From NCBI GenBank assembly GCA_003612285.1, contig RAYE01000007.1:51974-115973 (forward strand): DNA of 64,000 nucleotides, written 5' to 3'. Origin of the DNA: a bacterium D16-51. GTDB taxonomy: Bacteria > Bacillota > Clostridia > Lachnospirales > Lachnospiraceae. Below the pieces are notes generated by a model. The model was not told the origin of the DNA. It ran no database searches and saw nothing but the letters and a program-made list of their open reading frames with translations. Positions 52,841 to 63,300 of the stretch are shown piece by piece (the stretch's first letter is position 1; every line of letters begins with the position of its first letter). The position numbers were made by a program, and so were the translations under genes.

Positions 52841-53422
52841 ATGGACGCAGATAAGAGCTTATCAGAACTGGAAGCTATTATTGAGGCAATTCTTTTTACG
52901 ATGGGGGAGGCTGTGGAACTGGAACGGATTGCCGCGGCAACGGAACAGGATGAAGATACCTGCCGCCGCGTCATCCGTAACATGATGGATAAATATGACA
53001 GGGAGGACAGGGGAATCCAGGTAATAGAACTGGACGGCGCATTCCAGATGTGTACGAAAGCTGCTATGTATGAATCCCTGGTTAAGATTGCGCATGTTCC
53101 AAAAAAACATGTACTGACAGACGTCCTGTTAGAGACGCTTTCCATTGTTGCATATAAACAGCCTGTCACAAAACTGGATATTGAACATATCCGCGGCGTA
53201 AAATCAGACCATCCCGTAAATAAACTTTTAGAGTATGGGCTGATTTGTGAAGCGGGAAGGCTCGATGCGCCAGGCCGGCCGATTTTATTTGCTACAACAG
53301 AAGAGTTCCTTCGGAATTTTGGAATTGGTTCGTTAGAAGACCTTCCGATAGTAAATCCGGAAAAAATAGAGGACTTTAAAATAGAGGCCGAAAAAGAGGC
53401 CCAATTGGAATTAGATATCTGA
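52841..53422 (+). CDS. scpB: Segregation and condensation protein B
   Basis: 193 aa. Two winged-helix domains; conserved EAILFTMGEAVELERIA near the start, and IVAYKQPVTKLDIEHIRGVK and GRLDAPGRPILFATT in the second. ScpB dimers clamp ScpA in the SMC complex. ATG 52841 follows GGAGGCACTAC. Confidence 0.96.
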   Translation: MDADKSLSELEAIIEAILFTMGEAVELERIAAATEQDEDTCRRVIRNMMDKYDREDRGIQVIELDGAFQMCTKAAMYESLVKIAHVPKKHVLTDVLLETLSIVAYKQPVTKLDIEHIRGVKSDHPVNKLLEYGLICEAGRLDAPGRPILFATTEEFLRNFGIGSLEDLPIVNPEKIEDFKIEAEKEAQLELDI

Positions 53423-53428
53423 TGCCTG

Positions 53429-54037
53429 CTATTTTTTAGATGGCCTGGCATCCATTTTATGGTCAATAATATTTTCTATCATTGTCTTTTTCACCCAGAT
53501 ATCAAAGCTTAGCATACAGATAAACGTAAAATTTGTTAAAATTTTGCGTTCTTCTTCATCCTCAATTTCTGAAAACGTTTCATTTGATTTATTCAGCTTC
53601 CGGATCATGTCACGGACCTGGGAATCTATGTTGTCAAGCTGCGCTTCAAAGACTTCCCGGTAAATGTCATCCAGGCTGATTCCATTTTCCTGTTGGAAAA
53701 ACTTTTTGGAAATCGGGTTGATAATTCCTTTAATATCGCTGATGGACAGGAAATTTTTAAAATAATATATAAAAATCAGGAGAACCATATGTTCTTTTGA
53801 GTATTTTTTCTTGTCAGGCGGAGGTAAAAGGTCATTTTTTGTATAGTTGTTAATCATGGTCTTTGTCAGGATTTTGTCATCTGCAAAACGTTTGGAGGAG
53901 TTTAAATATTCATCCATAAACGTGGTAATTTGATCCATATATAAGTCTATTTCCGGGATTGCTTCCGGCGGAATATAATCAATATTCTGGATATTGCGGA
54001 TCAGGTGAATCATTTCGCTGGTATATTTATTTGCCAT
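53429..54037 (-). CDS. DUF1836-family protein
   Basis: 202 aa. All-helical soluble protein with an HTH-like middle (LTKTMINNYTKNDLLPPPDKKKYS, split MerR-like winged helix) that defines DUF1836, common in Clostridia and thought regulatory. ATG 54037 is preferred to 54064, which has no ribosome site; neither site is ideal. Convergent with scpB, only 6 bp apart. Confidence 0.8.
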   Translation of the reverse strand: MANKYTSEMIHLIRNIQNIDYIPPEAIPEIDLYMDQITTFMDEYLNSSKRFADDKILTKTMINNYTKNDLLPPPDKKKYSKEHMVLLIFIYYFKNFLSISDIKGIINPISKKFFQQENGISLDDIYREVFEAQLDNIDSQVRDMIRKLNKSNETFSEIEDEEERKILTNFTFICMLSFDIWVKKTMIENIIDHKMDARPSKK

Positions 54038-54165
54038 TCTGTTTCTTACGTCCTTTCTTTTCATTCAGGTTTATTATATCCCAAAAAGATTCGGATAGCA
54101 AGTAACCAGAATATTCCCCTGGCATATAATAAGGGGGAGAAACATAGAATGATAGGGAGACAGTT

Positions 54166-54504
54166 GTGAGAAGCAGAGGTTCCATGAGTCCATCCAGGCA
54201 TAAGCATTCAAAAAAATTAAATACAGTCCCCTCCCACAGCGAACCGGTGATTGCAAATGCCCTTTCTAAGAAGCTGCGCATTTCGGAGGATGTTTTGGCA
54301 CACGCGCCAATCGTTATGGGATATGGGACACACCGCTTCTGTGTGGAGAATTACCGTAATATAATAGAATATACGCAGGAGCTAATCAGGATTCAGACAA
54401 AGACAGTCAGAATCCATATTATAGGAAAGAATCTTGTAATTGCATATTTCCGTGATGATGGCATGTGTGTGGTAGGAGATATTTCTTCTGTAGAATATCA
54501 TTAG
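54166..54504 (+). CDS. yqfC: Sporulation protein YqfC
   Basis: 112 aa. GTG start with GGGAG six bases upstream. The conserved YqfC core (VIANALSKKLRISEDVLAH...GTHRFCVENYRNI) is followed by the strand-rich end GKNLVIAYFRDDGM. YqfC and YqfD are sigma-E-dependent sporulation proteins. Directly precedes yqfD, the usual pairing. Confidence 0.88.
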   Translation: MRSRGSMSPSRHKHSKKLNTVPSHSEPVIANALSKKLRISEDVLAHAPIVMGYGTHRFCVENYRNIIEYTQELIRIQTKTVRIHIIGKNLVIAYFRDDGMCVVGDISSVEYH

Positions 54505-54518
54505 GGGTGAGGTGTGGC

Positions 54519-55778
54519 ATGGTACATAAAATATTTGGATGGATTGGCGGCTACCTGAAAGTCAGGATTCAGGGAAAGAGGATTGAACGTTTTGTAAACC
54601 TGTGCCGGAACAGGGGGATTGTCCTGTGGCAGCTTTGCTGGGACAAAAACCAGGAGGTTTTGTATTTTTGTATTTCCTTAAAAGATTTTTACCGCCTCCG
54701 TCCAATGGCAAGAAAATGCAAAGTGCACCCGATTGTGGTAAAACGGTACGGGCTGCCCTTTTTAATAGGGCATATGAGAAAAAGAGCCAGTTTTTGCCTT
54801 GGCGTTGCCGGCTGTTTTGCATTGGTCCTTTTTTTGTCCACAAGAATCTGGGGGATTTCTGTGGAGGGACAGTCATACCATACAAAAGAAAGCATATTAA
54901 AATATCTGGATTCCATTGACATCTATGGAGGGATTGACGGAAGGACATTGGAATGCAGCCGTTTGGAAGAGCAAATCCGCCAGCAGTATAATGATATTGG
55001 CTGGGTTTCTGTAGAAAAAAAGGGAAGTAAAATCTATATCCGTATCCGGGAGGTGCTTTTGGTACAGAAAAAAAAGGAAAAAAAGCCGGCGCACCTGGCA
55101 GCGGAAGAAGACGGGAAGGTTGTTTCTATTGTGACAAGGAGCGGGACGGCAAAAGTGAAAGCGGGGGACAGGGTAAAAAAAGGGGACGTCCTTATCTCAG
55201 GGAAGGTTGATATCTATGGGGATAACCAGGAGCTTGTGGAGACAAAATATGTCCATGCAGAGGGAACGGTCATTCTGTCTGTGAAAGAAAATTATCAGGA
55301 TACCCTGGAAAAGCAGTACCAGAAAAAGGTTTATACCGGGCGTACGAAAAAAATCTATGAATGGCAGCTTGGCGATAAGAAATTTTTTTGTTATAATCCG
55401 TTAAAAAATTTGGAAACTTTTGAAAAATATGATATAATCCGTGAAGGTGGACAGTTGTGTCCTCTTTTGTCGTTGCGTTTTCCGGCAGGCAGTTATGTAA
55501 AGACATTTCGTGAAATCAAATACCAGGGGGCAGTTTATTCAGAGAAAGAAGCCCGCAGGATTTTAAAGGAACGGCTTCAGTATTACCTTCTTCAGAAAAA
55601 AGAAAAAGGGTACCGTTTAAAAAGAAAAGGGACAACGTTTGAATCAGGGGGCATGGCATATCAGTATCAGGGGAATCTTATATTTTTGAAAGAACAGGAA
55701 AAATACAAAAAGATTTCCTCAAAAAATAGAAATGACAGGGAAAAAAGAACAGATGGCGATAATGGAAATGGTAATTGA
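54519..55778 (+). CDS. yqfD: Sporulation protein YqfD
   Basis: 419 aa, one membrane helix near 100 (LGVAGCFALVLFLSTRIW) and a long extracytoplasmic beta-rich part with FtsQ/POTRA-like start (SVEGQSYHTKESILKYL). ATG 54519 follows GAGGTG. It pairs with yqfC in engulfment-stage sporulation. The 3' end overlaps the phoH start. Confidence 0.9.
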   Translation: MVHKIFGWIGGYLKVRIQGKRIERFVNLCRNRGIVLWQLCWDKNQEVLYFCISLKDFYRLRPMARKCKVHPIVVKRYGLPFLIGHMRKRASFCLGVAGCFALVLFLSTRIWGISVEGQSYHTKESILKYLDSIDIYGGIDGRTLECSRLEEQIRQQYNDIGWVSVEKKGSKIYIRIREVLLVQKKKEKKPAHLAAEEDGKVVSIVTRSGTAKVKAGDRVKKGDVLISGKVDIYGDNQELVETKYVHAEGTVILSVKENYQDTLEKQYQKKVYTGRTKKIYEWQLGDKKFFCYNPLKNLETFEKYDIIREGGQLCPLLSLRFPAGSYVKTFREIKYQGAVYSEKEARRILKERLQYYLLQKKEKGYRLKRKGTTFESGGMAYQYQGNLIFLKEQEKYKKISSKNRNDREKRTDGDNGNGN

Positions 55779-56808
55779 AATACCGGTAGAACATGAGAAA
55801 AATATTTTTGGGGGATTTGACGCCCATATTAAAAAAATTGAAAAAAGCCTGAATGTTACAATGGTAGCGCGTGACGGCACGTTAAAGCTGATTGGCGAGG
55901 CAGGCAATGCAAAGCAGGCGGAAGGGATCTTAATGCAGCTTCTGGAGCTTTCCAAAAGGGGCAATGAGATTACAGAGCAGAATGTGAATTATGCGATTGG
56001 GCTTGCCCTTGATAACGAAAAGACAGATATGGCTTCGATTGATTCTGATATTTTGTGTTATACCATCCAGGGAAAGCCGATTAAGCCAAAAACTGCCGGA
56101 CAGAAAGAATATGTAGACTTAATCAGAAAAAAAATGATTGTTTTTGGCATTGGGCCTGCTGGGACGGGAAAGACTTATCTGGCAATGGCAATGGCAATTG
56201 AAGCATTTAAACGGGATGAAGTAGGAAAGATTATTTTAACAAGGCCTGCAATTGAGGCTGGGGAAAAGCTTGGCTTTTTGCCGGGTGATTTGCAAAGCAA
56301 GGTAGACCCTTACCTGCGCCCTTTGTATGACGCGCTCTATCAGATTATGGGGGCGGAAAGTTACCAGCGCAATGTGGAAAAGGGCCTGATTGAAGTTGCG
56401 CCGCTTGCCTATATGAGGGGCAGGACGCTGGACAATTCTTTTATTATATTGGACGAGGCACAGAATACGACGCCGGCGCAGATGAAAATGTTTTTGACGC
56501 GTATTGGTTTTGGTTCAAAAGTGATTGTTACAGGCGACTTGACACAGAAAGACTTGCCGTTTGACAGTAAATCGGGACTGGAACAGGCGCTGGATGTACT
56601 TGGGAAAGTAGAGGATATCGGGTTTTCCTATATGACGAACCGTGATGTGGTGCGGCATCCATTAGTGCAAAAAATTGTTACGGCATATGATGATTATGAA
56701 AAAAGGCAGGAACGGAGGAACCAGGTTGCAGCATCGAAAAAGAACCAGGCACAGGGGCAGCGTTCCAGTGAAGCAGCCCGCCAGGGAAGGCGCGTGCGGG
56801 GGAACTGA
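55732..56808 (+). CDS. PhoH-like ATPase
   Basis: 358 aa. An N-terminal KH-like segment (about 12-85; FGGFDAHIKKIEKSLNV) precedes the PhoH ATPase with Walker A GPAGTGKTYLA and Walker B FIILDEAQNT. Members are linked to RNA handling with YbeY, encoded two genes downstream. The start is uncertain: ATG 55732 overlaps yqfD by 47 bp; ATG 55753 is a close alternative. A basic Gln/Arg tail ends the protein. Confidence 0.92.
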   Translation: MTGKKEQMAIMEMVIEIPVEHEKNIFGGFDAHIKKIEKSLNVTMVARDGTLKLIGEAGNAKQAEGILMQLLELSKRGNEITEQNVNYAIGLALDNEKTDMASIDSDILCYTIQGKPIKPKTAGQKEYVDLIRKKMIVFGIGPAGTGKTYLAMAMAIEAFKRDEVGKIILTRPAIEAGEKLGFLPGDLQSKVDPYLRPLYDALYQIMGAESYQRNVEKGLIEVAPLAYMRGRTLDNSFIILDEAQNTTPAQMKMFLTRIGFGSKVIVTGDLTQKDLPFDSKSGLEQALDVLGKVEDIGFSYMTNRDVVRHPLVQKIVTAYDDYEKRQERRNQVAASKKNQAQGQRSSEAARQGRRVRGN

Positions 56809-56824
56809 GTAGGAGGAAAATGCT

Positions 56825-58141
56825 TTGCAGACAAAGGATAGCAGGATAATTGACAGGATTGGCATTATTTTCTTATATGCAACCCCTGTAGCAAGCGTGG
56901 GGTTTTACTGCCTGTTGAACCATGAAACGGCAATTGATGCTTTTTCCAATATAGTGCTGGCGTTAATTCTGGCTGGCATCTATTTTACCTTTTTACATGT
57001 AAACCAGGGATATTTTTATCAAAAGATATCACATAAGCTATTATATTTTATCAGCTTTTTCTTGTCTTTTGCATTTTTAGGGCTGGCGACGGGTCTTCCT
57101 GTTGGTATGTTATGGATGACAGCAGTTGTCGTCGCGGCGCTGGATGGCGGTGTAGAATTGGCCGTCGGGACACATTTTGCCCTGATGGTCCAGTATGCGT
57201 CCCTGCTTTTGCCAAAAGATAATGGTTTTTACCGTTTTTCCGGCTGTATTTTATTTGGCATGGTTACTGCGCTTTTATTTTCCCTGCTCAAAGGATTGGA
57301 TGCTATTTTTTACCTGGCATTGATTCTTTTGGCCTGTGATGGGATTTTGCAGTTTGTCACATGCCAGTTCAGCCTTTCTGTAATTCAAAAACATTGGGTG
57401 GAAGCTGTTATAGAGATAGGAAGCGTCCTTGCCCTTGTACTGATTGGGGTCGTTTATATTAAAAAATGGGGGGCGGGGCAATGGGAACCTGAACATAGCC
57501 TTTTTTCGGAAGAAGAGGGACAAGCAGAAGGAGACGAAGGAGAAGTTTCAAAAAAAACGTCCGGAATACAGGATTTATTTACGGAAGGGGAACAACAGGA
57601 AAGTACAGAGGCAGAGCAGTTGGAAATACTGGCTTCTCCAGAGTATGAACTTATGCTGCGTTTAAAGGAATATTCAGAGGAGCTTTTCAGCCATTCACTA
57701 AGAATCAGCGAACTGTCGGCACAGGCAGCTTTTGCAGTTGGCGGAGATGCTGTGCTTGCGAAAGCAGGCGGCCTGTACCATGAAATTGGCCGTATGGTAG
57801 ATGGAAATGATTATATTGAGGCTGGAACCCGCCTTGGGCGGGAATATGGCTTTCCGGAAAACCTGCTGGCGGTGATGCGGCAGCACAGCACGGGGTTTGA
57901 ACTTCCGAAAAGCATGGAAGCGGCTGTTGTCATGTTAAGCGACTGCATTGTTTCTACCAGCGAATACCTTGTGAAAAATGGAAAAAGGGAAATGCTTTCT
58001 GATGAGCAGCTTGTAAACAGTATTTTTCAGAACCGGCTGGAAAAGGGGAACTTGAAGTATGCAGGGATGACTACAGACCAGATACAGGATTTATTAGAGT
58101 TTTATATTGGCAATGCTTTTGTGCATACAGCACAGGAATGA
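56825..58141 (+). CDS. PgpH-like HD-domain membrane protein, shortened
   Basis: 438 aa. Seven hydrophobic segments (about 10-215), an acidic linker (about 220-270), then an HD-type domain: FSHSLRISELSAQAA and GGLYHEIGRM, where the usual HD pair is HE. PgpH (YqfF) hydrolyses cyclic-di-AMP but is about 700 aa with a large external domain; this protein lacks that domain and the canonical Asp. TTG 56825 follows AGGAGG by eight bases. Position after phoH and before ybeY is where PgpH usually sits. Confidence 0.75.
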   Translation: MQTKDSRIIDRIGIIFLYATPVASVGFYCLLNHETAIDAFSNIVLALILAGIYFTFLHVNQGYFYQKISHKLLYFISFFLSFAFLGLATGLPVGMLWMTAVVVAALDGGVELAVGTHFALMVQYASLLLPKDNGFYRFSGCILFGMVTALLFSLLKGLDAIFYLALILLACDGILQFVTCQFSLSVIQKHWVEAVIEIGSVLALVLIGVVYIKKWGAGQWEPEHSLFSEEEGQAEGDEGEVSKKTSGIQDLFTEGEQQESTEAEQLEILASPEYELMLRLKEYSEELFSHSLRISELSAQAAFAVGGDAVLAKAGGLYHEIGRMVDGNDYIEAGTRLGREYGFPENLLAVMRQHSTGFELPKSMEAAVVMLSDCIVSTSEYLVKNGKREMLSDEQLVNSIFQNRLEKGNLKYAGMTTDQIQDLLEFYIGNAFVHTAQE

Positions 58142-58148
58142 GGGAAAA

Positions 58149-58655
58149 ATGGCAGTATTGGTGGAAAAGGAAATAGAAGATGAGCTTGGGTTTGATTATG
58201 AGGAACTGTTAAGGAACGTGGCAGAAGAGGCAGTAAGGAGCGAAGGCTGCCCATATTCCTGTGAAATTAACCTGACGTTAACAGACAACGAAGGAATCCG
58301 CACACTGAACCAGGAGTACAGGGGGTTAGATGTGCCGACAGATGTTCTGTCTTTTCCTATGGTTGATTTTGAGAAGCCAGGGGATTTTTCCCATCTGGAG
58401 GAGCCTTTGAAAAAAAATATGTATTTTAACCTGGATACCGGGGAATTACTGCTTGGCGATATTGCTATTTCTGTGGAGCGTGCCAGGGAGCAGTCAGAAG
58501 AATACGGACACTCGCTGGAGCGGGAGATTGCTTTTTTAACGGCGCACAGCGTCCTTCATTTAATGGGATATGACCATATGGAAGAGGAGGAACGCGAACA
58601 GATGGAAGAAAAGCAGGAGCAGATTTTACAGCGGCTGGGTATTACAAGGGATTAA
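58149..58655 (+). CDS. ybeY: Endoribonuclease YbeY
   Basis: 168 aa. Zinc motif HSVLHLMGYDH (H-x3-H-x5-H) near residue 134, and LNQEYRGLDVPTDVLSFP. YbeY matures 16S rRNA 3' ends and controls ribosome quality. ATG 58149 follows GAGGGAAA; it overlaps nothing but lies seven bases after the upstream stop. Confidence 0.95.
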   Translation: MAVLVEKEIEDELGFDYEELLRNVAEEAVRSEGCPYSCEINLTLTDNEGIRTLNQEYRGLDVPTDVLSFPMVDFEKPGDFSHLEEPLKKNMYFNLDTGELLLGDIAISVERAREQSEEYGHSLEREIAFLTAHSVLHLMGYDHMEEEEREQMEEKQEQILQRLGITRD

Positions 58656-58685
58656 ACTTTGATGTGAGAATGGAGTGTAGCTTAA

Positions 58686-60332
58686 ATGGAGGCTTCGGGA
58701 AGAAAGAAGACAAATGATTTTATAAAACAGGGCAGCGTCCTCGCGGCGGCATCTATCCTGGTGCGGATTATAGGGCTGATTTACCGGATTCCGATGAATA
58801 ACATTATTGGGGATGAGGGAAATGGCATCTATTCGGCTGCCTTTGAGATATATAATATTTTGCTGATTATTTCTTCATATGGCATGCCGATGGCAGTGTC
58901 AAAGATGGTTTCAACGAAATGTGCCCAGAAAAGATACAGGAATGCCTATTATATTTTTCGGTGTTCCATGCTGTTTTCTATCATTACTGGCGGAGCTGCT
59001 GCGTTGTTTGTCTATTTTGGCGCGGACATGCTGGAAAAACGCTTTTTTTCCAAATACCAGGGAATCGCAATCCCACTCCGTGTCCTGGCACCTACTATTT
59101 TAATTGTAGCAGTTATGGGAGTGTTCCGGGGGCTGTACCAGGGACGGCGGACGATGATGCCGACAGCTTTTTCTCAGATTCTTGAACAGGTAGTCAATGC
59201 AATTGTCAGTGTTGCGGCGGCATATATGCTGATGCGCAGCCATAGCGCATCCCCGAAGATTTCTGCATGGGGCGCTGCAGGCGGGACGATGGGGACATTT
59301 TTCGGGGCTGCCACGGCATTTCTTGTTTTGTTTATCATCTATCTATTGTACCGCCCAACGATGCGCAGGCAGATGAAGCGGGACAGGCTGTCTTCCAGGG
59401 AAAATATGGCGATGACCTACAGGCTGATTTTCAGTACGGTGATTCCAATTATTTTAAGCCAGACGGTTTACCAGTTAAGCGGGATTATAGATGTTACCTT
59501 GTTTAATGCGCTAATGGACGGAAAAGGGCATTCTGGCACGACAGTCAGTACACAGCTTGGCATTTACAGTACAAAATACCGAATCCTGACAAATGTGCCG
59601 ATTGCAATTTCAACGGCAATGGCGTCTTCAATGGTCCCAGGGCTTGTATCATCTTATATGCGGCAGAATTTAAGGGAAGTCCGGTCGAAAATTTCTGTTG
59701 TCATTAAGTTTAATATGATGGTTGCCTTTCCTTCGGCAATGGGGCTTGCTGTGCTTGCAGAGCCGATTATCCGCCTTCTTTTCCGAAATTCCGATTACCG
59801 GACAGGTGCGACAATGTTAATGACCGGCTCGCTCTGCGTAATATTTTATGCACTGTCAACAGTTACAAATGGGGTGCTGCAAAGTATTGATAAAATGAAC
59901 CAGCCTGTATACCATTCATTGATTTCTTTGGTGATCCATATTATTTTAGTAACACTTCTGCTAAAATTTACGAATTTGGGGGCATATGCCCTGGTAATTG
60001 GGAATGTGACATACCCATTGCTCGTATGTATCCTGAATGGCCGCTCTGTCAATAAAAGCCTGGGATACCGGCAGGAAATCACAAAAACATTCTGTATACC
60101 GCTGTTAGCATCCTTTTTTATGGGGATTGTGACATTTGCAGTATACCAGGGGCTGTTTATGTTGACACACCGCATCTATATTGCAATTTTTCCGGCGATT
60201 TTAGCAGCCGTAGCTGTTTATTTTGTATTGGTTTTAAAGCTTGGCGGGTTAAGCCGCACAGAGCTGTACGAATTTCCAATGGGACGGCGGATGTCTGTTC
60301 TGGCAGATCGGTTAAAGCTTCTTAGGGATTAG
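58686..60332 (+). CDS. SpoVB/MurJ-like polysaccharide flippase
   Basis: 548 aa, 13-14 membrane helices of the MVF/MATE superfamily. The start QGSVLAAASILVRIIGLIY, then IIGDEGNGIYSAAFEIY, is typical of SpoVB-type lipid flippases. Role: lipid II or spore cortex/exopolysaccharide precursor export. ATG 58686 has weak upstream sequence (GGAGTG). In operon order after ybeY. Confidence 0.88.
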   Translation: MEASGRKKTNDFIKQGSVLAAASILVRIIGLIYRIPMNNIIGDEGNGIYSAAFEIYNILLIISSYGMPMAVSKMVSTKCAQKRYRNAYYIFRCSMLFSIITGGAAALFVYFGADMLEKRFFSKYQGIAIPLRVLAPTILIVAVMGVFRGLYQGRRTMMPTAFSQILEQVVNAIVSVAAAYMLMRSHSASPKISAWGAAGGTMGTFFGAATAFLVLFIIYLLYRPTMRRQMKRDRLSSRENMAMTYRLIFSTVIPIILSQTVYQLSGIIDVTLFNALMDGKGHSGTTVSTQLGIYSTKYRILTNVPIAISTAMASSMVPGLVSSYMRQNLREVRSKISVVIKFNMMVAFPSAMGLAVLAEPIIRLLFRNSDYRTGATMLMTGSLCVIFYALSTVTNGVLQSIDKMNQPVYHSLISLVIHIILVTLLLKFTNLGAYALVIGNVTYPLLVCILNGRSVNKSLGYRQEITKTFCIPLLASFFMGIVTFAVYQGLFMLTHRIYIAIFPAILAAVAVYFVLVLKLGGLSRTELYEFPMGRRMSVLADRLKLLRD

Positions 60333-60392
60333 GGATATTATAGAAATTATAAGAATATCCTGTGACATGAAAAAATCAGGAGGGGACGTTTA

Positions 60393-63300
60393 ATGCAGAA
60401 AATTACGCGTGAGGCTATACGGCAGATGGCATCCTCAGAAACCGTATATTACAGGGGGATGCGTTATTATGCCGCACACGCTGTTACAAAGGTGACATGG
60501 AATGATACAAATAAACAGTACCGTTCTGTAGTAAAAGGGAGCAACCAGTACCTTGTAATGATTCAGCCGGGAGAGGAAGAAACTATTTATACATGTAACT
60601 GCCCGGCGTCTGTTAAATATTCCGGCGCATGTAAGCATGTGGTTGCAACCCTTCTTTTTATAGCAGATTACCAGCAGCGGCAGGAAATCAATGAAAGCCA
60701 TATGGCAGAAGACCAGACGGCATACCAGATTGTAGAATATTTCAGGAAGAGGGAATACCGCCAGTTAACGCCACAGTATTACCATGTCCATCTGCAGATA
60801 ACGATTCCTGAATTTTTTAAAGACCAGTCTATAAAGGCTTTTTTAAGTATTTCTGCGGGCTGCACAAAAATGTATAAAGTTCCAAATACGAAAAAGTTTA
60901 TTGAGGACTGTTATCAGGAACGCACCATACGCCTTGGAAAGGAGTTTTGCTTTATTCCAGGAGAATGTGCATTTGACGCGCAGTCAGTTCCGGTGATTGA
61001 ATATCTGACAGAAATTTATGAAATACAGGAAACACTAGGGAAAACATATTATTCTGATTTATTTAACCGCCAGGAGCTTGTGCTGTCCCAAAGGATGCTT
61101 TCTAAAATGCTCCATATAATTGCAGGGACAGACTGCAGCCTTTCTTTATATGGAAAACCATTCACAGAAACCTCTGTTGTGGCTGGCAGCCCAGAGGCGG
61201 CTTTAAAAATGGAAATGGAAAATGACAGGATTCTTCTGCATAATGAAAGTGAAAATAAGCTGATTTCCCTTTGCAGGGATGGAAGTATCCTGTTTTACAA
61301 TAATTGCCTGTACCTTCCGGAAAAGGAGTTTATCTGTAATATCCTGCCGTTCTACTCTTCCCTTTTTTTAGGGGAAGAAAAGGTATTGGAATTTCGTGGT
61401 GAAAATAAAAGTGATTTTATCGAAAAAGTACTTCCAGTCATTAAGAAATCAATCCATGTGTCTGTTCCAATGGAATTAAAAGAAAGTTATGTTGTGGAGC
61501 CTTTGGTTCCAAAGCTTTACTTAGATATTGCATATTCTAAGACAAAATGTTACATCAGTGCATCGATTCAGTTTGTCTATGGGAGCTATTGCGTGAATCC
61601 GCTGCATCCTTTTAATTCTGGGAAATATATCCTTGTTCGTGACAAGGAGGAGGAAGAACGGCTGACAAGGCTTATGTATAATTTAAATTTTAAGGTGTCA
61701 GAGGACGGTTTCCTGTTGAAAAAAGAGGAAGATATTTTTAACCTGCTTACAGAAAATATAAAGCTTTTAACAGATAACTTTGAAGTTTTTTATTCAAAAG
61801 CATATAAATCCGCATCATTGCAAAAGACAGGCGTCCTTTCTGGGAAAATACGCTTAGGCAGCGGAATTGATTTTCTGGAAATGGATTTGGATTATTCACA
61901 GGTTCCAAAAGAGGAGTTGGAGGAATTTTTTAAGGCAATCCGCTTGAAAAAAAGGTATTACCGTTTAAAAAGTGGGGCTTTTGTAGATTTGCAGGAGCAA
62001 AATGGGCAGCTCCGCGCATTGTCCTGGATTGTTGAAAATGGGCAGCCGGAAGAAAACGGGAAAATCTACCTCCCTAAAACGGCAGCCCTTTTTCTGGAGG
62101 ATATGCTGCCTAAGGGGAATAAAATCCAAAAAGAAGAGGCCTATCGGAAGCTTGTAGAGCAAATCCATTCGCCGGGCAAGGCAAAGTGGGAAGTTCCGGA
62201 AGTGGTGCAGGCAAAGCTGCGCCCTTACCAGAGAGTGGGCTACCAATGGCTAAAAACCCTTGCTTATTATGGGATGGGAGGGATTTTAGCAGATGATATG
62301 GGGCTTGGGAAGACTTTGCAGGCAATTGTCTATATCTGTTCCAGCCTGGGGGAAAAGACGCTGATTGTCTGCCCGACTTCCCTTGCCTATAACTGGCAGG
62401 AAGAATTTGAAAAGTTTGCGCCGTCTGTCCATACCAGGATAATTTCAGGGACGCCGGAGGAACGCTGCGCGGCAATTAAAGATTCTGCAGCAGAAGATGT
62501 GCTGATTACGACGTATCCATTGATTCGGAAAGATATAGAATATTACCAGGATATTACATTTGACCATTTTTTTATTGATGAAGCCCAGTTTATTAAAAAT
62601 CCAGGTTCCCTGAGTGCAAAGGCAGTGAAAGCGGTAAAAGCAAAACATCGTTTTGCGCTAACGGGCACTCCTATTGAAAATGCGCTTTCTGAGCTGTGGT
62701 CTGTGTTTGATTTTATTATGCCCGGCTTTTTCCCACGTTATAGCAAGTTTAGCGATATTTATGAAAAACCGATTATGCGCGGCGAGGATGAAACGGTAAT
62801 GCAGGAACTGAAACTTAGAATCCATCCATTTATTTTACGCAGGATGAAAAAGCAGGTTTTAAAGGAGCTTCCAGATAAGACCGAGAGCATGAGGATGGCA
62901 GAAATGACAAAGAAACAGGAAAAGATTTATTTGTCCTATCTATCCAGAATCAGGGAAGAGATAAAAAATAATGAGGAGCTTAATCCAGGCGGGGGAAGAA
63001 TCCAGATACTTTCCGCCCTTACAAGGCTTCGTCAGATTTGCTGCCATCCGGGGACGTTTATAGACAATTATACAGGCGGAAGCGGTAAACTGGATTTACT
63101 GATGGAACAGCTTCCGGATATTTTAGATGGAGGGCACAGTGTAATTATTTTCTCACAATTTACTTCCATGCTTTCTATTATTGCCAGGAAGCTGGGGGAA
63201 ACAGGTATCGTGTATTATTATCTGGCAGGTTCTACGAAAGCTGCCGACAGGAAACGCTATGTTAAAGAGTTTAATGAAGGCAGGGCGAAAGTCTTTTTAA

